From Nitrosomonas halophila (GTDB taxonomy: Bacteria; Pseudomonadota; Gammaproteobacteria; Burkholderiales; Nitrosomonadaceae), in contig NZ_FNOY01000009.1 in assembly GCF_900107165.1 (NCBI RefSeq), positions 1 to 64,000 on the forward strand: a DNA stretch of 64,000 bases, written 5' to 3'. Position numbers and translations under genes: made by a program. The notes under the pieces were generated by a model, which saw only the letters and a list, made by a program, of their open reading frames with translations, was not told the origin of the DNA and did no database searches. Positions 1-8,578 of this stretch are shown here, piece after piece (position 1 is the stretch's first letter; each line of letters starts with the position of its first letter).

Positions 1-104
1 ACAAGCTTGATGGCGTATACGAAGGCGAACCTAAATTCAAGTATCACGACGAATTCCAGGCCAGCGCCAAAGAAGCCAAGAAAGATGACAAGAAAGGAAA
101 ATAA
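1..104 (+). CDS. cycA: Cytochrome c554 (CycA), C-terminal end only
   Basis: Open frame from the window edge to a TAA at 102-104, encoding about 33 residues rich in Lys and ending KKDDKKGK. No heme motif lies in this fragment. The call rests on position: the next gene, two bases downstream, is the NapC/NirT-type cytochrome cM552, and in Nitrosomonas this gene always follows cycA in the hao cluster. The short Lys-rich tail fits the end of c554, the tetraheme acceptor of electrons from hydroxylamine oxidoreductase in the periplasm. The start lies outside the window. Confidence 0.75.
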   Translation, partial: KLDGVYEGEPKFKYHDEFQASAKEAKKDDKKGK

Positions 105-106
105 GT

Positions 107-802
107 ATGACCGGACTACAAAAAGGATCAATAGGCACCCTGCTGGTGGGCGGGCTGCTTGGCATATTGCTGGTGGCAGTGGTATTTGGTGGCGAGGCGG
201 CACTCTCCACTGAAGAATTCTGCACCAGCTGCCATTCCATGACCTATCCGCAGGAAGAGCTGCGGATGTCTACCCACTATGGCGCATTGGGGGTGAACCC
301 TGGCTGTAAAGACTGTCATATTCCGCAAGGCATAGAGAATTTCCATCTGGCGGTTGCGACCCACGTCATTGATGGCGCCAGAGAACTCTATCTGGAGCTG
401 GTCAATGACTACTCGACGCTGGAGAAATTCAACGAACGCAGACTGGAAATGGCGCATGATGCGCGCATGAATCTCAAGAAATGGGATAGCGTCACCTGCC
501 GCACCTGCCATAAAAAACCGGCGCCTCCAGGAGACGATGCGCAAGCGGCTCACAAGAAAATGGAAACCGAGGGTGCCACTTGTATAGATTGCCACCAGAA
601 CCTGGTGCATGAAGAAGCGCCGATGACCGATCTGAATGCGAGTCTCGCTGCCGGCAAGTTGGTACTGAAGCAGGATGAGTATGTTGCTGATGACGATGAC
701 GATGACGATGACGAAGAGGATGAGGAAGATGAGGGTGACAGCGATGCCGCCACAGCCGAGTCCTCCAGCGACGACGAGTCCGATGATGAGGACGACGAGT
801 AA
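107..802 (+). CDS. cycB: Cytochrome cM552, NapC/NirT-family tetraheme quinol dehydrogenase
   Basis: A membrane-anchored tetraheme cytochrome proposed to pass electrons from c554 to ubiquinone during ammonia oxidation. One N-terminal transmembrane helix spans about residues 9-28. Four CXXCH motifs follow: CTSCH at 39, CKDCH at 67, CRTCH at 131 and CIDCH at 159, the spacing of the NapC/NirT family. It starts two bases after the cycA stop, so the two are co-transcribed. The odd feature is the C-terminus: residues 195-231 hold 27 Asp or Glu out of 37, including a run of eight Asp. NapC proteins normally end soon after the fourth heme region. The tail may dock a basic partner or bind metal; that is inference. 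Confidence 0.93.
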   Translation: MTGLQKGSIGTLLVGGLLGILLVAVVFGGEAALSTEEFCTSCHSMTYPQEELRMSTHYGALGVNPGCKDCHIPQGIENFHLAVATHVIDGARELYLELVNDYSTLEKFNERRLEMAHDARMNLKKWDSVTCRTCHKKPAPPGDDAQAAHKKMETEGATCIDCHQNLVHEEAPMTDLNASLAAGKLVLKQDEYVADDDDDDDDEEDEEDEGDSDAATAESSSDDESDDEDDE

Positions 803-844
803 GTCTTAGTTGCGTCTTTTTGCCTGCAATGTGATTGCAGGAAA

Positions 845-906
845 CGGCGAGCTACACGATCAGCTCAGACTGGCTCCGGTTTGACTGACTTGTAGCTCGC
901 CGCATT
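845..906 (+). terminator. Long inverted repeat after cycB, possible terminator
   Basis: A 12-bp arm CGGCGAGCTACA (845-856) is matched by TGTAGCTCGCCG (891-902) across a 34-base loop, then CATTTT follows. A smaller perfect hairpin, CCTGCAAT-GTG-ATTGCAGG, lies just upstream at 823-841. Both fall between the end of the cytochrome operon and miaB. The U-tract is weak, so termination is likely but not certain. Confidence 0.5.
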
Positions 907-963
907 TTGAAATGTGAAGATCTTTGTTATTCAATGCAGGGCGTATCGTTTTAGAGAGTGATG

Positions 964-2292
964 ATGAGCAGTAAACTTTATATCAGGACTTTTGGCTGTC
1001 AGATGAATGAGTACGATTCCGATAAGATGGTGTCGATACTGCTTTCCGAAAAAGGGATGGAGCTGACTGAAGCGCCTGAAGATGCTGACTTGATTCTGTT
1101 CAATACTTGCTCCGTCCGGGAGAAAGCGCAAGAAAAGGTTTTTCATGATCTTGGCCGCGTACGCCACCTTAAGCGCACTAATCCTGACCTATTGATTGGG
1201 GTAGGAGGCTGTGTGGCCAGTCAGGAGGGGGCAGAAATCATTAAACGTGCGCCGTTTGTGGATTTGGTATTTGGCCCGCAAACGCTGCATCGATTGCCTG
1301 ATTTGATCGATGCTCGCAAACATACTGGTCATCCCCAGGTCGATATTTCGTTTCCAGAAATAGAAAAGTTTGATCACTTGCCCCCTGCGCGCACCGAGGG
1401 TGTGACGGCTTTTGTTTCCATCATGGAAGGCTGTAGTAAATATTGCAGTTTCTGTGTTGTGCCCTATACGCGTGGAGAAGAAGTTTCACGGCCGCTTGAA
1501 GATGTGTTGACTGAGATCGCCGGGCTGGCGTTGCAGGGAGTCAAAGAGGTTACATTGCTCGGACAGAATGTAAACGCTTATCGCGGCAAGATGGGCGATG
1601 GCGACATTGCCGATTTTGCGCTGCTGCTGGATTTTATCCACGATATCCCAGGTATCGAGCGCATTCGATTTACGACCTCCCATCCCAGAGAATTTACCGC
1701 TCGTCTCATCGATGTTTATCGAAGATTGCCCAAGGTGGTCAATCATGTGCATTTGCCGGTACAGTCCGGTTCGGACAGTGTCCTGGCTGCCATGAAGCGT
1801 GGCTATACTACAATTGAGTATAAATCCATTGTTCGCAAGTTGCGTGCTGTGCGGCCTGATATTTCGATTTCATCTGATTTCATTATAGGGTTCCCCGGAG
1901 AGACTGAATCCGATTTTGCTGCAACCATGAAACTGATCGAAGAAGTGAATTTTGATGAATCATTCAGTTTCATTTACAGTCCTCGCCCAGGCACACCAGC
2001 ATCTGATTTGCCTGATGAAACGCCTCAACAAACAAAGCTGACGAGATTGTACCGACTTCAAGAAAAGATCCAGCTTAACGCGCAAGCAATCAGTCAAGCG
2101 ATGCTTAACACTATCCAGCGTGTCTTGGTGGAGGGTCCGTCCACAAAGAATCCCAGTGAATATTGCGGGAGAACCGATAACAATCGCGTTGTTAATTTTT
2201 CCGGTAGCGCTGACTGGGTGGGTAATTTTGTGGACGTGAAAATTACGGCCGCGCTTGCCCATACGCTACGAGGTGAAATCATCAAGTGTTAG
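964..2292 (+). CDS. miaB: tRNA-2-methylthio-N6-dimethylallyladenosine synthase MiaB
   Basis: Radical-SAM methylthiotransferase that converts i6A37 to ms2i6A37 in tRNAs reading UNN codons. The N-terminal UPF0004 domain holds the second Fe-S cluster, seen as FGCQMN, NTCSVR and the VGGCVA cysteine. The radical-SAM CxxxCxxC motif is CSKYCSFC at residue 157. A TRAM domain ends the protein, and the length (442 aa) is normal. GTG-958, ATG-961 and ATG-964 are all in frame. ATG-964 best fits the purine stretch AGAGAG at 953-958. It leads the conserved run miaB-phoH-ybeY-corC, and phoH begins 80 bases later. Confidence 0.95.
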   Translation: MSSKLYIRTFGCQMNEYDSDKMVSILLSEKGMELTEAPEDADLILFNTCSVREKAQEKVFHDLGRVRHLKRTNPDLLIGVGGCVASQEGAEIIKRAPFVDLVFGPQTLHRLPDLIDARKHTGHPQVDISFPEIEKFDHLPPARTEGVTAFVSIMEGCSKYCSFCVVPYTRGEEVSRPLEDVLTEIAGLALQGVKEVTLLGQNVNAYRGKMGDGDIADFALLLDFIHDIPGIERIRFTTSHPREFTARLIDVYRRLPKVVNHVHLPVQSGSDSVLAAMKRGYTTIEYKSIVRKLRAVRPDISISSDFIIGFPGETESDFAATMKLIEEVNFDESFSFIYSPRPGTPASDLPDETPQQTKLTRLYRLQEKIQLNAQAISQAMLNTIQRVLVEGPSTKNPSEYCGRTDNNRVVNFSGSADWVGNFVDVKITAALAHTLRGEIIKC

Positions 2293-2372
2293 CAAATAAA
2301 TACAATATATTGCTTGCAATTCTATGTGAGCGCTGCCAGAATCAATGCGTGCAATAAAGTTTTATACTAGAA

Positions 2373-3362
2373 TTGAAGCCTAAACCTGTCGAACTGACAT
2401 TTTCCCCCACAGATAATCAGCGCTTGGCAAATCTTTGCGGGGCGCTAGATGAAAATCTCAAGCAGATCGAGAATGCGCTCGATGTAGTTATCACCCGTCG
2501 AGGCGAGCGTTTTAGCCTCAGCGGCCCCGCGAGCCAAACCAAATTGGCGGCCCAGGCGCTCAGGAATTTTTATCACGAATCTCGCCAGCATTTGAGCGTC
2601 GAGCAGATACAACTGGGGCTGATTGAGATCAAGAGTATTCCTTCGACCCCTACAGTCAACACCGATCATATTGTCGATGCAGGTGCTGTTTCTTTGCAGC
2701 TTATTACCCGCCGCGGCAATATCCAGGGGCGTAACCCCCGGCAGACACGCTATCTTCAACAGATGCAGGCGCATGACATTACGTTTGGCATTGGGCCGGC
2801 GGGGACGGGTAAGACCTATCTTGCAGTGGCATGCGCCGTGGATGCGTTGGAGCGCGAGACTGTCGGACGGATCATCCTGGTGCGACCGGCAGTGGAGGCA
2901 GGAGAGCGGCTTGGTTTCCTGCCCGGTGACATGGTGCAGAAAGTTGATCCTTATTTGCGGCCACTTTATGATGCGCTATATGATTTGATGGGATTTGACA
3001 AAGCCAGCAAACAGTTCGAGCGTGGCATTATCGAGATCGCTCCGTTGGCTTTCATGCGTGGCCGCACCCTCAATCAATCTTTCATCATTCTTGATGAAGC
3101 GCAAAATACAACGCCGGAACAGATGAAGATGTTTTTGACGCGTATTGGTTTTGGCTCCAAAGCAGTGATTACAGGCGACGTGACCCAAATCGACTTACCC
3201 AAGCATCAGAAAAGCGGCTTGATTGAGGCAGAGCAAGTGCTCAAATCGATAAGAGGAATCGCTTTTACACGTTTCAGATCAGATGATGTTGTACGCCACC
3301 CCCTTGTCCAGCGTATTGTGGATGCCTACGAGAAACATGCCACCGACCAAGAAACCCTGTGA
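2373..3362 (+). CDS. ybeZ: PhoH-like (YbeZ) P-loop ATPase
   Basis: Predicted ATPase of the PhoH family, a partner of the YbeY endoribonuclease in rRNA processing. A KH-like N-terminal region is followed by the PhoH domain, with Walker A GPAGTGKT at residues 141-148 and Walker B FIILDEAQN around residue 236. Its length of 329 aa is normal for the short YbeZ type. The start is TTG at 2373 with no clear ribosome-binding site; no in-frame ATG lies close by, so the N-terminus is less sure. The 3' end overlaps ybeY by 26 bases, suggesting translational coupling. Confidence 0.9.
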   Translation: MKPKPVELTFSPTDNQRLANLCGALDENLKQIENALDVVITRRGERFSLSGPASQTKLAAQALRNFYHESRQHLSVEQIQLGLIEIKSIPSTPTVNTDHIVDAGAVSLQLITRRGNIQGRNPRQTRYLQQMQAHDITFGIGPAGTGKTYLAVACAVDALERETVGRIILVRPAVEAGERLGFLPGDMVQKVDPYLRPLYDALYDLMGFDKASKQFERGIIEIAPLAFMRGRTLNQSFIILDEAQNTTPEQMKMFLTRIGFGSKAVITGDVTQIDLPKHQKSGLIEAEQVLKSIRGIAFTRFRSDDVVRHPLVQRIVDAYEKHATDQETL

Positions 3363-3813
3363 GCCCGCAAATTACAAACTGAAATTGAGATTGGCGGTGC
3401 AGTATGCCGTGAAAGATAGATCCGGCATGCCGGATCGGTTGCTGTTCCGCAGATGGGTCAATGCCGCATTGATGGAATCAGCAGAGATTGTCATTCGTAT
3501 CGTGGATTTGCCCGAAGGGGAGGCACTCAATCGCGATTTTCGTGGCAAACAATCTGCGACCAATGTATTGACGTTTATTTATGGTGATCTGCCATGTGCG
3601 GGCGACATTGTGCTGTGTGCACCCATCGTTTCCCGCGAAGCGCAGCAGCAGCATAAGAATTTGGTCGCGCATTATGCACATCTTACCGTGCACGGCGTTC
3701 TGCATTTGCAAGGTTATGATCATATTGACGAAGAGGACGCCGTTATCATGGAGTCTCTCGAGACTGAAATCATCACCCGTCTTGGTTATGCAGATCCCTA
3801 TAGTGTTCCATAA
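3337..3813 (+). CDS. ybeY: Endoribonuclease YbeY (16S rRNA 3' maturation)
   Basis: Zinc-dependent single-strand endoribonuclease in 16S rRNA 3'-end maturation and ribosome quality control. The UPF0054 signature H-G-V-L-H-L-Q-G-Y-D-H begins at residue 119 and supplies the three metal-binding histidines (119, 123, 129). The frame stays open upstream to 3283, but ATG-3337 gives the usual family length (158 aa), has GAGAA just before it, and keeps the overlap with phoH short. It sits between phoH and corC as in most proteobacteria. Confidence 0.93.
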   Translation: MPPTKKPCEPANYKLKLRLAVQYAVKDRSGMPDRLLFRRWVNAALMESAEIVIRIVDLPEGEALNRDFRGKQSATNVLTFIYGDLPCAGDIVLCAPIVSREAQQQHKNLVAHYAHLTVHGVLHLQGYDHIDEEDAVIMESLETEIITRLGYADPYSVP

Positions 3814-3831
3814 CCCCGGGCTGGGTTATGG
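3808..3831 (+). terminator. Hairpin across the ybeY stop codon
   Basis: CCATAACCC (3808-3816) pairs perfectly with GGGTTATGG (3823-3831) around the loop CGGGCT. The ybeY stop TAA (3811-3813) lies within the left arm. No U-tract follows, so this may be a processing or mRNA-stability hairpin rather than an intrinsic terminator. Confidence 0.4.
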
Positions 3832-3929
3832 CGCCTCTCCCAACAAGCAAGTAGTGACGGCTTCCGACGAATTTTTACATAGTTCATCCTTGGTCATAAA
3901 TATTTATACATCCAAAGCAAAAATACCTC

Positions 3930-4787
3930 ATGAATGATAACTCTCCCAAAATCAGTTGGTTTGAGCATATCAGTGCCTTGCTTTCGCGTAAGCCGGAAGA
4001 TCGCGAACAATTGCTCGCGTTGCTCCATTCCGCTTATGAGCGTGACCTGCTCGATGCGGATGCGTTGACCATGATTGAAGGTGTGATGCATGTCTCAGAA
4101 ATGCAGGTGCGCGATATCATGGTGCCACGTTCACAGATGGATACGATTGATATCAGCGAGAAACCCGATGAATTTATACCATTTGTGATTGAGACGGCAC
4201 ATTCACGTTTTCCGGTTACAGATGGTAGCAAGGACCGGATTATCGGTATTCTGCTGGCCAAGGATTTGTTGCGCTACTATGCCGGCAAAGAAGAGTTTAA
4301 CGTGCGCGATATGCTTCGTCCGGTCGTATACATTCCAGAATCTAAACGATTGAATATTCTCCTCAAGGATTTCCGAAGTAACCGGAACCATATTGCTATC
4401 GTGGTTGATGAATATGGGGGCGTTGCCGGCCTGGTCACGATTGAAGATGTATTGGAGCAGATTGTTGGAGAAATCGAGGATGAATACGATTTTGATGAAG
4501 ATGATGCCTATATCGTTGCCGATACGGGGGGGCATTATCGGGTCAAGGCGATCGCTGAGATTACCAGTTTTAATGAGACTTTGGGCGCGACATTTAGCGA
4601 TAAGGATTTTGATACGATAGGCGGCCTCGTCATCAACCACTTCGGGCGGTTGCCCAAGAATGGTGAGTCGATCATCATTGATGACTTCAGTTTTACTGTA
4701 TTGAGAGCCGATAGCCGTCGCCTGCACTTGCTGAAAGTTGAGCGCGTCAAGCCCGGTTTGTGCAATTCACCAGACTTGCCCCATTAA
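3930..4787 (+). CDS. corC: CorC/HlyC-family CBS-domain protein (YbeX)
   Basis: Soluble CorC-type protein linked to Mg2+/Co2+ efflux and, as YbeX, to ribosome metabolism with YbeZ and YbeY. A short N-terminal segment lacks a membrane domain. Two CBS motifs follow (starting near VRDIMVPRSQMD and VRDMLRPVVYIP, about residues 65-190), then a C-terminal CorC_HlyC (transporter-associated) domain. The length of 285 aa matches YbeX. The apolipoprotein N-acyltransferase gene lnt usually follows; here there is a 0.7 kb stretch without a recognisable gene. Confidence 0.93.
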   Translation: MNDNSPKISWFEHISALLSRKPEDREQLLALLHSAYERDLLDADALTMIEGVMHVSEMQVRDIMVPRSQMDTIDISEKPDEFIPFVIETAHSRFPVTDGSKDRIIGILLAKDLLRYYAGKEEFNVRDMLRPVVYIPESKRLNILLKDFRSNRNHIAIVVDEYGGVAGLVTIEDVLEQIVGEIEDEYDFDEDDAYIVADTGGHYRVKAIAEITSFNETLGATFSDKDFDTIGGLVINHFGRLPKNGESIIIDDFSFTVLRADSRRLHLLKVERVKPGLCNSPDLPH

Positions 4788-5518
4788 CATACTCTGAAAG
4801 GTTGGTCGTATGCGGCATGATGAATGTCAATAATTCATGATGCCGGTATTCCGAATAGCCCGATGGGAATCCGGGTCCGCCCGAGTGATCGGCATCAGCG
4901 GCCGTTTTCTCAAGGCGGCAGCACTTGTTCTAGTGGCATCAGAGAGAATACTTCCCTGGGCGTAGACCGCAGAACTGTTACCATTATCCTATCTGGCCAA
5001 GGCGCCCAATGATGTCAACCGGGAAATGTCTGCTATGGTGGGTGTGTATATTTGCCAAGATGTTATTAAGGTCGGCTAAAGTCGCTTTTATGACACAATG
5101 CTAGAGATTTTTCCACGATAATTGGACCGGTGCTCTGTGAGCGGCCTTTCGCTGTATCAGGAGGGTCAGAACGGTTGGTAATCTGGTGTGGCCGTGAGAG
5201 TGCTATGATTTACCTTATGCGAGGATCTTGAACAAGATGGTAGACTTTATGTCATGCTTTTTGGAATAACTGGCCGATTTGCATGCGGTTGGAAGTATCT
5301 TGTTGTATGCAATGAGCTGGAGAAACTGGCTAAACTGGCGTTAGCTTGATTTCGGGCCTTGTGAGTAAAGTAAATAGGGTGATTTTGCCTGATCAGGCAA
5401 ACAATATCTGTCGGAAATTTAATACGGACTGAAATCAGAGAGTTGAAAAAAGTGTCAGAGATTAAATCATTTTCACCAGAACTAATTTATATGTTTCCAT
5501 CTTCCGGAAGTACATGGC
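4788..5518. other. 731-bp stretch with no convincing gene
   Basis: Both strands hold only short frames (for example 4824-5012) without ribosome-binding sites or recognisable motifs. The position is where lnt would be expected after corC. One stop-free run at 5209-5349 reads like protein (46 codons) but has no start codon, so it could be a relic or chance. The promoter for rpoE must lie near the right end; no clear -35/-10 or GAACTT-type sigma-E site was found. Confidence 0.5.
5384..5401. promoter_or_regulatory. Perfect 18-bp palindrome upstream of rpoE
   Basis: TTTGCCTGATCAGGCAAA is a perfect palindrome with 9-bp arms, about 120 bases before the rpoE start. The symmetry without a loop suggests a dimeric regulator's operator rather than an RNA hairpin. 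The regulator is unknown, and a chance palindrome cannot be excluded. Confidence 0.3.
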
Positions 5519-6121
5519 ATGAGTGATCGTGAAATCGATCAGCAATTAGTCGAACGGGTGCAAAGAGGGGATAAGCACGCTTTTGATTTATTGGTGATCA
5601 AATATCAGCGAAGACTCACTCGTCTATTGTCACAATTTGTCCGTGATTCAGCTGAGGTGGAAGATATCGCCCAGGAAACCTTTATCAAAGCATACCGAGC
5701 GCTGCCATCATTTCGTGGCGACAGTGCTTTTTATACATGGTTGTACCGTATTGGGATCAATACTGCCAAGAATTTTTTGGTGTCGCAGGGGCGTAAGGCA
5801 CCAACCACTATTGAAGGATTTGACAACGAGGATGCGGAGAATTTTGAAGGCGCGGATCAACTTCGTGAAATGAATACACCAGAGAGTGAACTAATGGGAA
5901 AACAAGTTGCTCAAACCGTTAATCAATCGTTGGATGCATTACCGGAGGAATTGCGCACTGCAATTATTCTCAGGGAAATTGAAGGGCTTAGCTATGAAGA
6001 GATTGCCGGCATCATGGATTGTCCAATTGGTACGGTACGATCTCGGATATTTCGGGCGCGTGAGGCAGTCGCTGAAAAGCTGCGCCCATTGTTAGGCACA
6101 GACAAAAACAAGAGATGGTGA
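5519..6121 (+). CDS. rpoE: RNA polymerase sigma factor RpoE (AlgU type)
   Basis: Extracytoplasmic-function sigma factor controlling the envelope stress response. Sigma-70 region 2 is clear (LLVIKYQRRLTRLL, then AQETFIKAYRALPSFRGDS) and region 4 holds the helix-turn-helix LSYEEIAGIMDCPIGTVRSR, about residues 158-177. Length (200 aa) and sequence match the RpoE/AlgU group. The next gene is its anti-sigma factor, so the sigma factor is probably held inactive at the membrane until proteolysis. The start ATG-5519 gives the typical MSDREIDQQLVERVQ opening. Confidence 0.95.
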   Translation: MSDREIDQQLVERVQRGDKHAFDLLVIKYQRRLTRLLSQFVRDSAEVEDIAQETFIKAYRALPSFRGDSAFYTWLYRIGINTAKNFLVSQGRKAPTTIEGFDNEDAENFEGADQLREMNTPESELMGKQVAQTVNQSLDALPEELRTAIILREIEGLSYEEIAGIMDCPIGTVRSRIFRAREAVAEKLRPLLGTDKNKRW

Positions 6122-6135
6122 TAAGAGGTGAAAAT

Positions 6136-6705
6136 GTGAAAAGCAAAGTATCGGAATTAATGGATGGAGAGCTCGATAGCGCGAGTGCGGCTGAAGTGAT
6201 TGACGCCCTAGAGAATGGTGATGATTTACTTTCAGACTGGCTTGCCTATCACATGATTGGGGATGCATTGCGCCAACCGATTGTGAGTGCGGATGTCTCG
6301 GAGCGAGTGCGAAAACAACTGGCCGATGAACCGATATTATTAGTGCCGCATTTACTTAAGCCCCACAGGTCTCATAAACAAAAACTGGTGGGGCTTTCTG
6401 TTGCGGCATCGGTTATGGCACTGGCTGTGGGATGGTTGATATCTCAGTCGATTGAGCAGCAGCAAGTGCTTCAGGAAGTGTATATGGCTGAGAATACAGA
6501 CGAGAAAACACCGGTTTCGGATAGGCAAACGGTTACTTTCCAGCCTGGGTCTATTTATATGTTACCTCCGGCTTCAGTGCATGGTGGCGATGGCTATCCT
6601 CTTGTTTATAGAGGATTTACCCATGGCGGTATGATGTATCACCCGCAGACGGGAATATACCAAGTTGAAGAACAGCAGGATAATTCAGTCATGCCGGGAA
6701 AGTAG
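6136..6705 (+). CDS. rseA: Anti-sigma-E factor RseA
   Basis: Single-pass inner-membrane protein that sequesters RpoE. The N-terminal cytoplasmic domain carries the family opening VSELMDGELDS and the SDWLAYHMIGDALR segment that contacts sigma. A transmembrane helix lies at about residues 83-103, followed by a periplasmic tail of about 85 residues. GTG-6136 is preferred because AAGAGGTG ends five bases upstream and it yields MKSKVSELMDGEL; ATG-6115 inside the end of rpoE would add seven residues. No rseB follows, so control may rest on RseA cleavage alone or on a distant RseB. Confidence 0.9.
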   Translation: MKSKVSELMDGELDSASAAEVIDALENGDDLLSDWLAYHMIGDALRQPIVSADVSERVRKQLADEPILLVPHLLKPHRSHKQKLVGLSVAASVMALAVGWLISQSIEQQQVLQEVYMAENTDEKTPVSDRQTVTFQPGSIYMLPPASVHGGDGYPLVYRGFTHGGMMYHPQTGIYQVEEQQDNSVMPGK

Positions 6706-6722
6706 CTTTCCCGGCATTTTTC
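6691..6722 (+). terminator. Strong intrinsic terminator at the rseA stop
   Basis: ATGCCGGGAAAG (6691-6702) pairs perfectly with CTTTCCCGGCAT (6706-6717), followed by TTTTCC. The three-base loop TAG (6703-6705) is the rseA stop codon itself. The 12-bp GC-rich stem and T-run make this a confident rho-independent terminator separating rpoE-rseA from mucD. Confidence 0.85.
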
Positions 6723-6920
6723 CAGATTGCCAGTCGTACCATTCCATCACTAGCTTAATTAGCTTCTCTCAAGTAAATTCTGGATTCATGTTGAATCGGA
6801 TTTGTACTTTTCCCGCCTTACAAGAAGTAAAGAGGTATCATTCCAGGTAGCCCGTGTTTGCGGTAATACTGAAATATCGAATTTTCGTTGATAGGTTGTG
6901 TGCAAGTATGCGGCGGGATA

Positions 6921-6936
6921 GATATGAATTCATATC
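6921..6936. promoter_or_regulatory. Perfect 16-bp palindrome upstream of mucD
   Basis: GATATGAATTCATATC is perfectly self-complementary and lies about 130 bases before the mucD start. It could be an operator for a dimeric regulator. It does not resemble the 18-bp palindrome upstream of rpoE. Confidence 0.3.
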
Positions 6937-6957
6937 CAGGTATTGCACAACGTGATT

Positions 6958-6987
6958 GGCTTATGTCAGCGACAAGCCGGTTTTTTT
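6958..6987 (+). terminator. Terminator-like hairpin with seven T
   Basis: GGCTT-(AT)-GTC (6958-6967) pairs with GACAAGCC (6971-6978) around AGC, then GG and TTTTTTT (6981-6987). It is an eight-pair stem with a two-base bulge. Lying only about 80 bases before mucD, it could be a second terminator for rpoE-rseA or a leader attenuator for mucD. Confidence 0.5.
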
Positions 6988-7066
6988 GTTATGCCTGACT
7001 CTTTGTTTTGTAATCTTGTTAAGTCTCATTGCCTGATGCATTCGAGGTAAACGGGATTAATAATAT

Positions 7067-8557
7067 ATGTTGACCATGGATACTCAAACTCAATTACATT
7101 CAAAATCGCGATCAGATTCAGTTGCAGCTGTTGCATACGAACGCACGCGTTGGTTCGGTACGCTTGTTCTGTGCCTGTTGTTATTGGCGTCTCTGCTGCC
7201 TGCTCAACTGCGGGCGCAGGGCTTGCCAGACTTTACCGGGCTGGTTGAGAAGCATGGGCAGGCTGTTGTGAATATCAGTACTGTACAGATGCAACAAATT
7301 GGCGCCAGCCAGTTCTTTCCAGAGATGCCCAATATACCTGAGGATTCCCCTTTCTACGAATTTTTCCGCAGGTATATGCAACCCTTTTCAGCACCCAGAA
7401 AATATGAGTCTCGCTCACTGGGATCAGGTTTTATCATCAGTCAGGACGGTTATATTTTGACCAATGCGCATGTGGTCGAGTCTGCTGATGAAATTACTGT
7501 TAAATTGACGGATAAACGTGAATTTAGCGCGCAAGTGATCGGTGCGGATCGCCAAACTGATATCGCGCTCATCAAAATCGAGGCGGATGACTTGCCTACC
7601 GTGACGCAGGGCAATCCCGATCAACTCAAAGTCGGTGAGTGGGTGATTGCGATCGGTTCCCCGTTTGGTTTTGAAAGCACGGTTACAGCTGGGATCGTGA
7701 GTGCAAAAGGACGCTCGCTGGCGCAGGAAAGTTATGTCCCTTTCATCCAGACCGATGTGGCAATCAATCCAGGAAACTCTGGCGGCCCTTTGTTTAATAT
7801 GCGGGGTGAGGTAGTAGGCATCAATTCCCAGATTTACAGCCGGACAGGTGGCTTCATGGGATTGTCTTTTGCTATTCCGATCGATGTGGCTGCCGAGGTC
7901 GCGAATCAGCTCAAGCTTCACGGCAGGGTATCGCGCGGCAGAATCGGTGTCATGATACAAGAAATGACCGAGGAGCTGGCTGAGTCTTTTAATCTGGATA
8001 GAGCACGTGGGGCATTGGTCGTCTCAGTAGAGAAAAATGGTCCGGCTGACGAGGCAGGCATCAAGGTTAGAGATGTTATTCTGAAATTTGATGATCAGGA
8101 CATTGCTGTTTCCAGTGACTTGCCCCGTATCGTTGGCAATACCAAGCCGGGCTCCAAAGTATCCGTTTCGGTCTGGCGCAATGGATCGACCAAAAAGCTG
8201 ATGGTTAAGGTCGGTGAAATGCCTGCAGACGATGGAGAGACTGCCCGTCAGATACAGGGTAAATCGGGTGATGCGAGTAGCAGTCGCCTGGGTCTTGCTT
8301 TGCGTGAACTCACTGCCAGTCAGAAAAAACAGCTGGGAATAGAGTATGGGCTGTTGGTTGAAGAAGTCTATGAAGGCATTGCAGGTGGGGCTGGCATACG
8401 TCGAGGCGATATCATTCTTGGATTCAATAACCAGGATATCAAATCCATCAAGCAATTTAATAAACTATTGGATGATACCAAGAAAGGACGTAATATAGCC
8501 TTGCTGGTAAAAAGGGGTGATGTGGCGACTTTTATTACTATGAAAATCGATAATTAA
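7067..8557 (+). CDS. mucD: Periplasmic serine protease MucD/DegP (HtrA family)
   Basis: HtrA-type protease and chaperone that clears misfolded envelope proteins, a usual sigma-E target. An N-terminal hydrophobic segment (about residues 28-45, ending PAQLRAQG) is a signal peptide. The trypsin-like domain has the full triad: His135 in TNAHVVES, Asp165 in DRQTDIALI and Ser238 in GNSGGPL. Two PDZ domains follow. The length (496 aa) fits DegP/MucD. An alternative start at ATG-7076 removes three residues. Linkage to rpoE-rseA supports the MucD name. Confidence 0.95.
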   Translation: MLTMDTQTQLHSKSRSDSVAAVAYERTRWFGTLVLCLLLLASLLPAQLRAQGLPDFTGLVEKHGQAVVNISTVQMQQIGASQFFPEMPNIPEDSPFYEFFRRYMQPFSAPRKYESRSLGSGFIISQDGYILTNAHVVESADEITVKLTDKREFSAQVIGADRQTDIALIKIEADDLPTVTQGNPDQLKVGEWVIAIGSPFGFESTVTAGIVSAKGRSLAQESYVPFIQTDVAINPGNSGGPLFNMRGEVVGINSQIYSRTGGFMGLSFAIPIDVAAEVANQLKLHGRVSRGRIGVMIQEMTEELAESFNLDRARGALVVSVEKNGPADEAGIKVRDVILKFDDQDIAVSSDLPRIVGNTKPGSKVSVSVWRNGSTKKLMVKVGEMPADDGETARQIQGKSGDASSSRLGLALRELTASQKKQLGIEYGLLVEEVYEGIAGGAGIRRGDIILGFNNQDIKSIKQFNKLLDDTKKGRNIALLVKRGDVATFITMKIDN

Positions 8558-8578
8558 AATGCATCTGATAGCTTGTTC

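Larger units (their letters stand above)
6706..7066. other. 361-bp intergenic region between rseA and mucD
   Basis: This region begins with the T-run of the rseA terminator and contains the palindrome at 6921-6936 and a second terminator-like hairpin at 6958-6987. No coding frame with a credible start was found. RseB is usually encoded here in gammaproteobacteria and some betaproteobacteria; no trace of it is visible. Confidence 0.5.

Noticed and set aside
823-841. Small hairpin CCTGCAAT-GTG-ATTGCAGG as a terminator on its own
   Set aside because: It is followed by AAACGG with no T-run; the larger inverted repeat after it is the better candidate.
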